Source: JBICHN01 sp043101845 (lineage in GTDB: Bacteria; Planctomycetota; Phycisphaerae; Phycisphaerales; UBA5793). Taken from it: a DNA stretch of 64,000 nt. Position numbers and translations under genes: made by a program. The stretch covers positions 1,054,001 through 1,118,000 of the forward strand of contig JBICHN010000011.1 in assembly GCA_043101845.1 (NCBI GenBank), in the 5' to 3' direction. This document shows, piece after piece, positions 61,666 through 64,000 of this stretch (within the stretch, counting starts at the first letter, position 1; each line of letters opens with the position of its first letter). The notes under the pieces were generated by a model that was not told the origin of the DNA, did no database searches, and worked only from the letters and a program-made list of their open reading frames with translations.

Positions 61666-61693
61666 TTGACAGTGCGGCGGCGCCCTCTATACT
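61666..61693 (+). promoter_or_regulatory. Strong sigma-70 promoter of the S10 ribosomal operon
   Basis: TTGACA (61666-61671) and TATACT (61688-61693) are separated by 16 nt. This is the best consensus match in the window. Transcription should start near 61700, about 128 nt before rpsJ. Confidence 0.85.
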
Positions 61694-61699
61694 CCCCGG

Positions 61700-61827
61700 C
61701 TCTATGGAGCGCCGGCGTCGGCTGGGTGGATCGGGAGTCGACGCCATGCGGCGTTTTCGCCTGATTTCCAAGCTCGAACAACGGTTGATGTCACTGAAAT
61801 GGACTCGCGCAGAGGACGAGTTGGCTT
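61700..61827 (+). other. Structured leader of the S10 operon
   Basis: Between promoter and rpsJ two hairpins are visible: GGCGTCG/CGACGCC (61714-61720 and 61739-61745) and GGCG-TTTT-CGCC (61750-61761). S10 leaders are targets of ribosomal-protein autoregulation in some bacteria; no known consensus was matched here. A small frame starting at 61704 runs through the leader but is not convincing as a gene. Confidence 0.5.
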
Positions 61828-62136
<309 letters not shown>

Positions 62137-62150
62137 CCGGACTGATTCAC

Positions 62151-62177
62151 GGCCGGCCCCGAACCCTGGGGGCGGCC
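62151..62177 (+). other. GC-rich hairpin between rpsJ and rplC
   Basis: GGCCGGCCCC and GGGGGCGGCC pair with a single mismatch around the loop GAACCCT. No T run follows. The S10-L3 gap of 149 nt is longer than usual in this operon, so it may hold a structure with a regulatory role. Confidence 0.35.
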
Positions 62178-62285
62178 GCTTGCGTTAACGAGCGAGCGAA
62201 CGAGAACAACACACCCTTTCCTTTCGGTCATGTGGATCCGCCGCGGCGTGACGGATCGACCCCTGGCCAGGTTCGGAGCGAGACC

Positions 62286-62969
62286 ATGAGCCTCGGCATC
62301 CTCGGACGAAAAGTCGGCATGACCCGCTATTTCACGGAAGACGGGGTGAATGTCCCGGTCACCGTAATCCAGGCGGGCCCCTGCGTCGTGACTGAAGTGA
62401 AGACGAAGGACAAGCACGGCTACTCCGCGGTGCAGATCGGTTTCGAAGAGGTCCCGGCGGAGCGGGCGACGATGCCGCTCATCGGGCACGACGCGAAGGC
62501 GGGTGTGTCGGCGCGCCGCTTCCATCAGGAGATTCGGCTCGACGAAGACTCGGAGCGTGAGTTGGGCTCCGAGATTACCGTGGCCGACTTCGAAGATGAC
62601 ATGTTTGTCGATGTCGTCGCGACCTCGAAGGGCAAGGGATTCCAGGGTGTTATGAAGCGACACAACTTCGCCGGCCTTGAGGCGAGCCACGGCGTTGAGC
62701 GGAAGCATCGCTCCCCGGGCTCGATCGGCGGCGGAGGGACGAACCTCGGCACCGGCCCGAAGCTCAAGAAGGGTAAGCGGATGGCCGGCCAGATGGGGGC
62801 GGTCCGCACGACGGTGCGAAACCTCGATGTGGTGAAGATCATTCCGGAGCAGAATCTTCTTCTGCTCAAGGGAACTGTACCGGGGCCGAACAAGGGGCTA
62901 GTGTTCGTGCGATCCGCTCGGAGAATCGGGCGGAAGAAGCAGTTGAAAGTGTCCGCCGCGCAGAAGTGA
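62286..62969 (+). CDS. rplC: 50S ribosomal protein L3
   Basis: A 227-residue L3. It starts MSLGILGRKVGMTRYF, with VTVIQAGPCVVTEVKTKDKHGYSAVQIGFEE and the central KGKGFQGVMKRHNFAGLEASHGVERKHRSPGSIGGGG region that binds 23S rRNA near the peptidyl-transferase centre. ATG 62286 has GGAGCGAGACC upstream. Length is slightly above the E. coli protein (209). Confidence 0.97.
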   Translation: MSLGILGRKVGMTRYFTEDGVNVPVTVIQAGPCVVTEVKTKDKHGYSAVQIGFEEVPAERATMPLIGHDAKAGVSARRFHQEIRLDEDSERELGSEITVADFEDDMFVDVVATSKGKGFQGVMKRHNFAGLEASHGVERKHRSPGSIGGGGTNLGTGPKLKKGKRMAGQMGAVRTTVRNLDVVKIIPEQNLLLLKGTVPGPNKGLVFVRSARRIGRKKQLKVSAAQK

Positions 62970-63200
62970 CGCGTTTCGCGTCGAGCGCGGCGGTTTGTGT
63001 CAAGAAAGGCGTCCGTACGCAGTTTGCGGGCGCCGACCGTTTGAGGAACGAAACGGCGCGGGGACCGAGTCGCCCCGCCCGGCCGGGCAAGCCCGAGAAT
63101 GGGAACTGTCCGGCGCCGACATGCGGTCGCGAAACCGAGTCGAATCCCTGCCGCCGCCTTTGAAGTGAATGAGGCGCCGGAGGGTGAGGCGAGACAAACT

Positions 63201-63226
63201 GGCCGAGGCGAATGACCTCGGCCTTT
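63201..63226 (+). promoter_or_regulatory. Hairpin with T-run before rplD
   Basis: GGCCGAGG (63201-63208) and CCTCGGCC (63216-63223) form an 8-bp stem with the loop CGAATGA, followed by TTT, ending 17 nt before rplD. It sits in the 273-nt gap between rplC and rplD and could be an attenuator or L4-binding structure. The rest of the gap shows no gene. Confidence 0.5.
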
Positions 63227-63242
63227 GCAGGTGCGAAAAGCC

Positions 63243-63929
63243 ATGATTGAACTCCCCGTATACAACCAGCAGGGAGAGCAGGTCGATACCTACCAGCTCG
63301 ACGAGCAGAAGCTCGGCGGCGAAGTCCGGTATGCACTGCTCAAGCAGGCGTATGTCCGCCAGCACGCGAACCGTCGACAGGGTTCGGCGCGGACGAAGAG
63401 TCGCGGCCTCGTCGAAGGCTCCACCCGCAAGCTCTACAAACAGAAGGGCACTGGTCGCGCCCGCATGGGCACGGTCCGGACGAATATTCGTCGGGGCGGC
63501 GGTGTCGCCTTCGCGAAGACCAAGAAGCGCGAGAGCTACCGCCTCGATATGCCACGCAAGATGCGGCGGCTTGCGAATCGCAACGCGGTCCTCGCCAAGG
63601 CCGTGGACCAGGAGATCAAGGTCATCGACGCGCTCGACTTCGACGCGCCGAAGACGAGCGTCTTCCGCAAGCTGCTCGCGGCGGTCGGCGTCGATCGCTC
63701 GTGTCTGCTTGCACTCGACGCGTCGAACCTGAACGGCGCCCTTTCGGCGCGAAACCTTGATGGCGTCGACTCGATCCGCTGGGAGCAGCTCAACGCGTTT
63801 GAACTGCTCAACCATCGGTACCTCGTGATCGATCGGGCGAGCCTCGACGCGTTCGTGAACGGTCGCTACTTCGGCGAGGGCGCCGCGGCGGAGAACGGCG
63901 CCGCCAAGGCCGGAAAGGGAGGCGAGTAA
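63243..63929 (+). CDS. rplD: 50S ribosomal protein L4
   Basis: A 228-residue L4 from ATG 63243. It has LPVYNQQGEQVDTYQL, then the loop with RQGSARTKSRGLVEGSTRKLYKQKGTGRARMGTVRTNIRRGGGVAF that lines the exit tunnel. Compared with E. coli (201 residues) it has about 15 extra residues at the C terminus, rich in Gly/Ala. In E. coli L4 represses its own operon; the hairpin upstream is a candidate target here. Confidence 0.95.
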   Translation: MIELPVYNQQGEQVDTYQLDEQKLGGEVRYALLKQAYVRQHANRRQGSARTKSRGLVEGSTRKLYKQKGTGRARMGTVRTNIRRGGGVAFAKTKKRESYRLDMPRKMRRLANRNAVLAKAVDQEIKVIDALDFDAPKTSVFRKLLAAVGVDRSCLLALDASNLNGALSARNLDGVDSIRWEQLNAFELLNHRYLVIDRASLDAFVNGRYFGEGAAAENGAAKAGKGGE

Positions 63930-63932
63930 GCC

Positions 63933-64000
63933 ATGGAATCGACGACCGTTATTCGCCGTCCGCTCATCACGGAAAAGAACACCGAGGCGATGGAAGAAAA
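63933..64000 (+). CDS. rplW: 50S ribosomal protein L23, N-terminal fragment
   Basis: Only the first 22 codons are in the window. They read MESTTVIRRPLITEKNTEAM, the start of L23 (a conserved RPLITEK motif). Position after rplD fits the S10 operon order. It begins 3 nt after the rplD stop, with GGGAGG upstream inside the end of rplD. Confidence 0.93.
   Translation, partial: MESTTVIRRPLITEKNTEAMEE

Overview
The window looks like chromosomal DNA of a high-GC planctomycete of the Phycisphaerae type. The support is a conserved ECF sigma factor followed by a Ser/Thr kinase with a TPR tail, a planctomycete-style prepilin-like protein beside a LacI regulator, lipid A synthesis (lpxA), PPi-dependent phosphofructokinase, and many large secreted beta-rich proteins. 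No rRNA operon, CRISPR array, transposase or clear prophage was seen. The phylum call is an inference from gene content; no 16S gene is present.

Layout. 1-1.6 kb: a partial gene and a GT4 glycosyltransferase. 1.6-3.2 kb: tRNA-Cys, an orphan DNA methyltransferase and tRNA-Ile. 3.2-7.1 kb: a Kai cluster (kaiC, two kaiB, and a PAS/HWE histidine kinase). 7.2-17.2 kb: mainly housekeeping and membrane genes (MscS channel, nuclease-like protein, MFS transporter, holB, lipB, lpxA, an MBL hydrolase, a secreted HAF-repeat protein, ispG). 17.3-31 kb: a secreted CHRD/sugar-dehydrogenase protein, a TraB-like protein with an inserted GspG-like domain, a gamma-family PLP enzyme, and a tandem array of four right-handed beta-helix genes, the first broken by an in-frame amber codon. 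31-35.4 kb: a lipoprotein, pfp, a TPR protein and aroC. 35.5-39.8 kb: one 1409-residue repeat protein. 40-48 kb: ECF sigma/kinase pair, miaE, a secreted haloalkane-dehalogenase-like enzyme, a CII-like HTH protein and a second ECF sigma/anti-sigma pair. 48-61.6 kb: envelope proteins (beta-barrel, MscS, BatA/VWA), a FliN-like SpoA protein, a LacI regulator with two operators, a prepilin-like protein, two paralogous secreted proteins and a lipoprotein. 61.7 kb to the end: a strong promoter and the start of the S10 ribosomal operon (rpsJ, rplC, rplD, rplW).

The most striking unexplained signal is a roughly 90-105 residue C-terminal domain shared by ten otherwise unrelated exported proteins (beta-helix, beta-propeller, alpha/beta hydrolase, HAF repeats, strand repeats). 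All ten have N-terminal signal peptides and end exactly at this domain. It is not PEP-CTERM-like, since it has no terminal membrane helix or basic tail. It could be a surface-anchoring or secretion-sorting module. Other points worth checking are the Kai cluster with two kaiB genes, a set of genes whose -10 boxes lie 6-8 nt before the start codon (leaderless mRNAs), the TraB/GspG domain chimera and the paired LacI operators.
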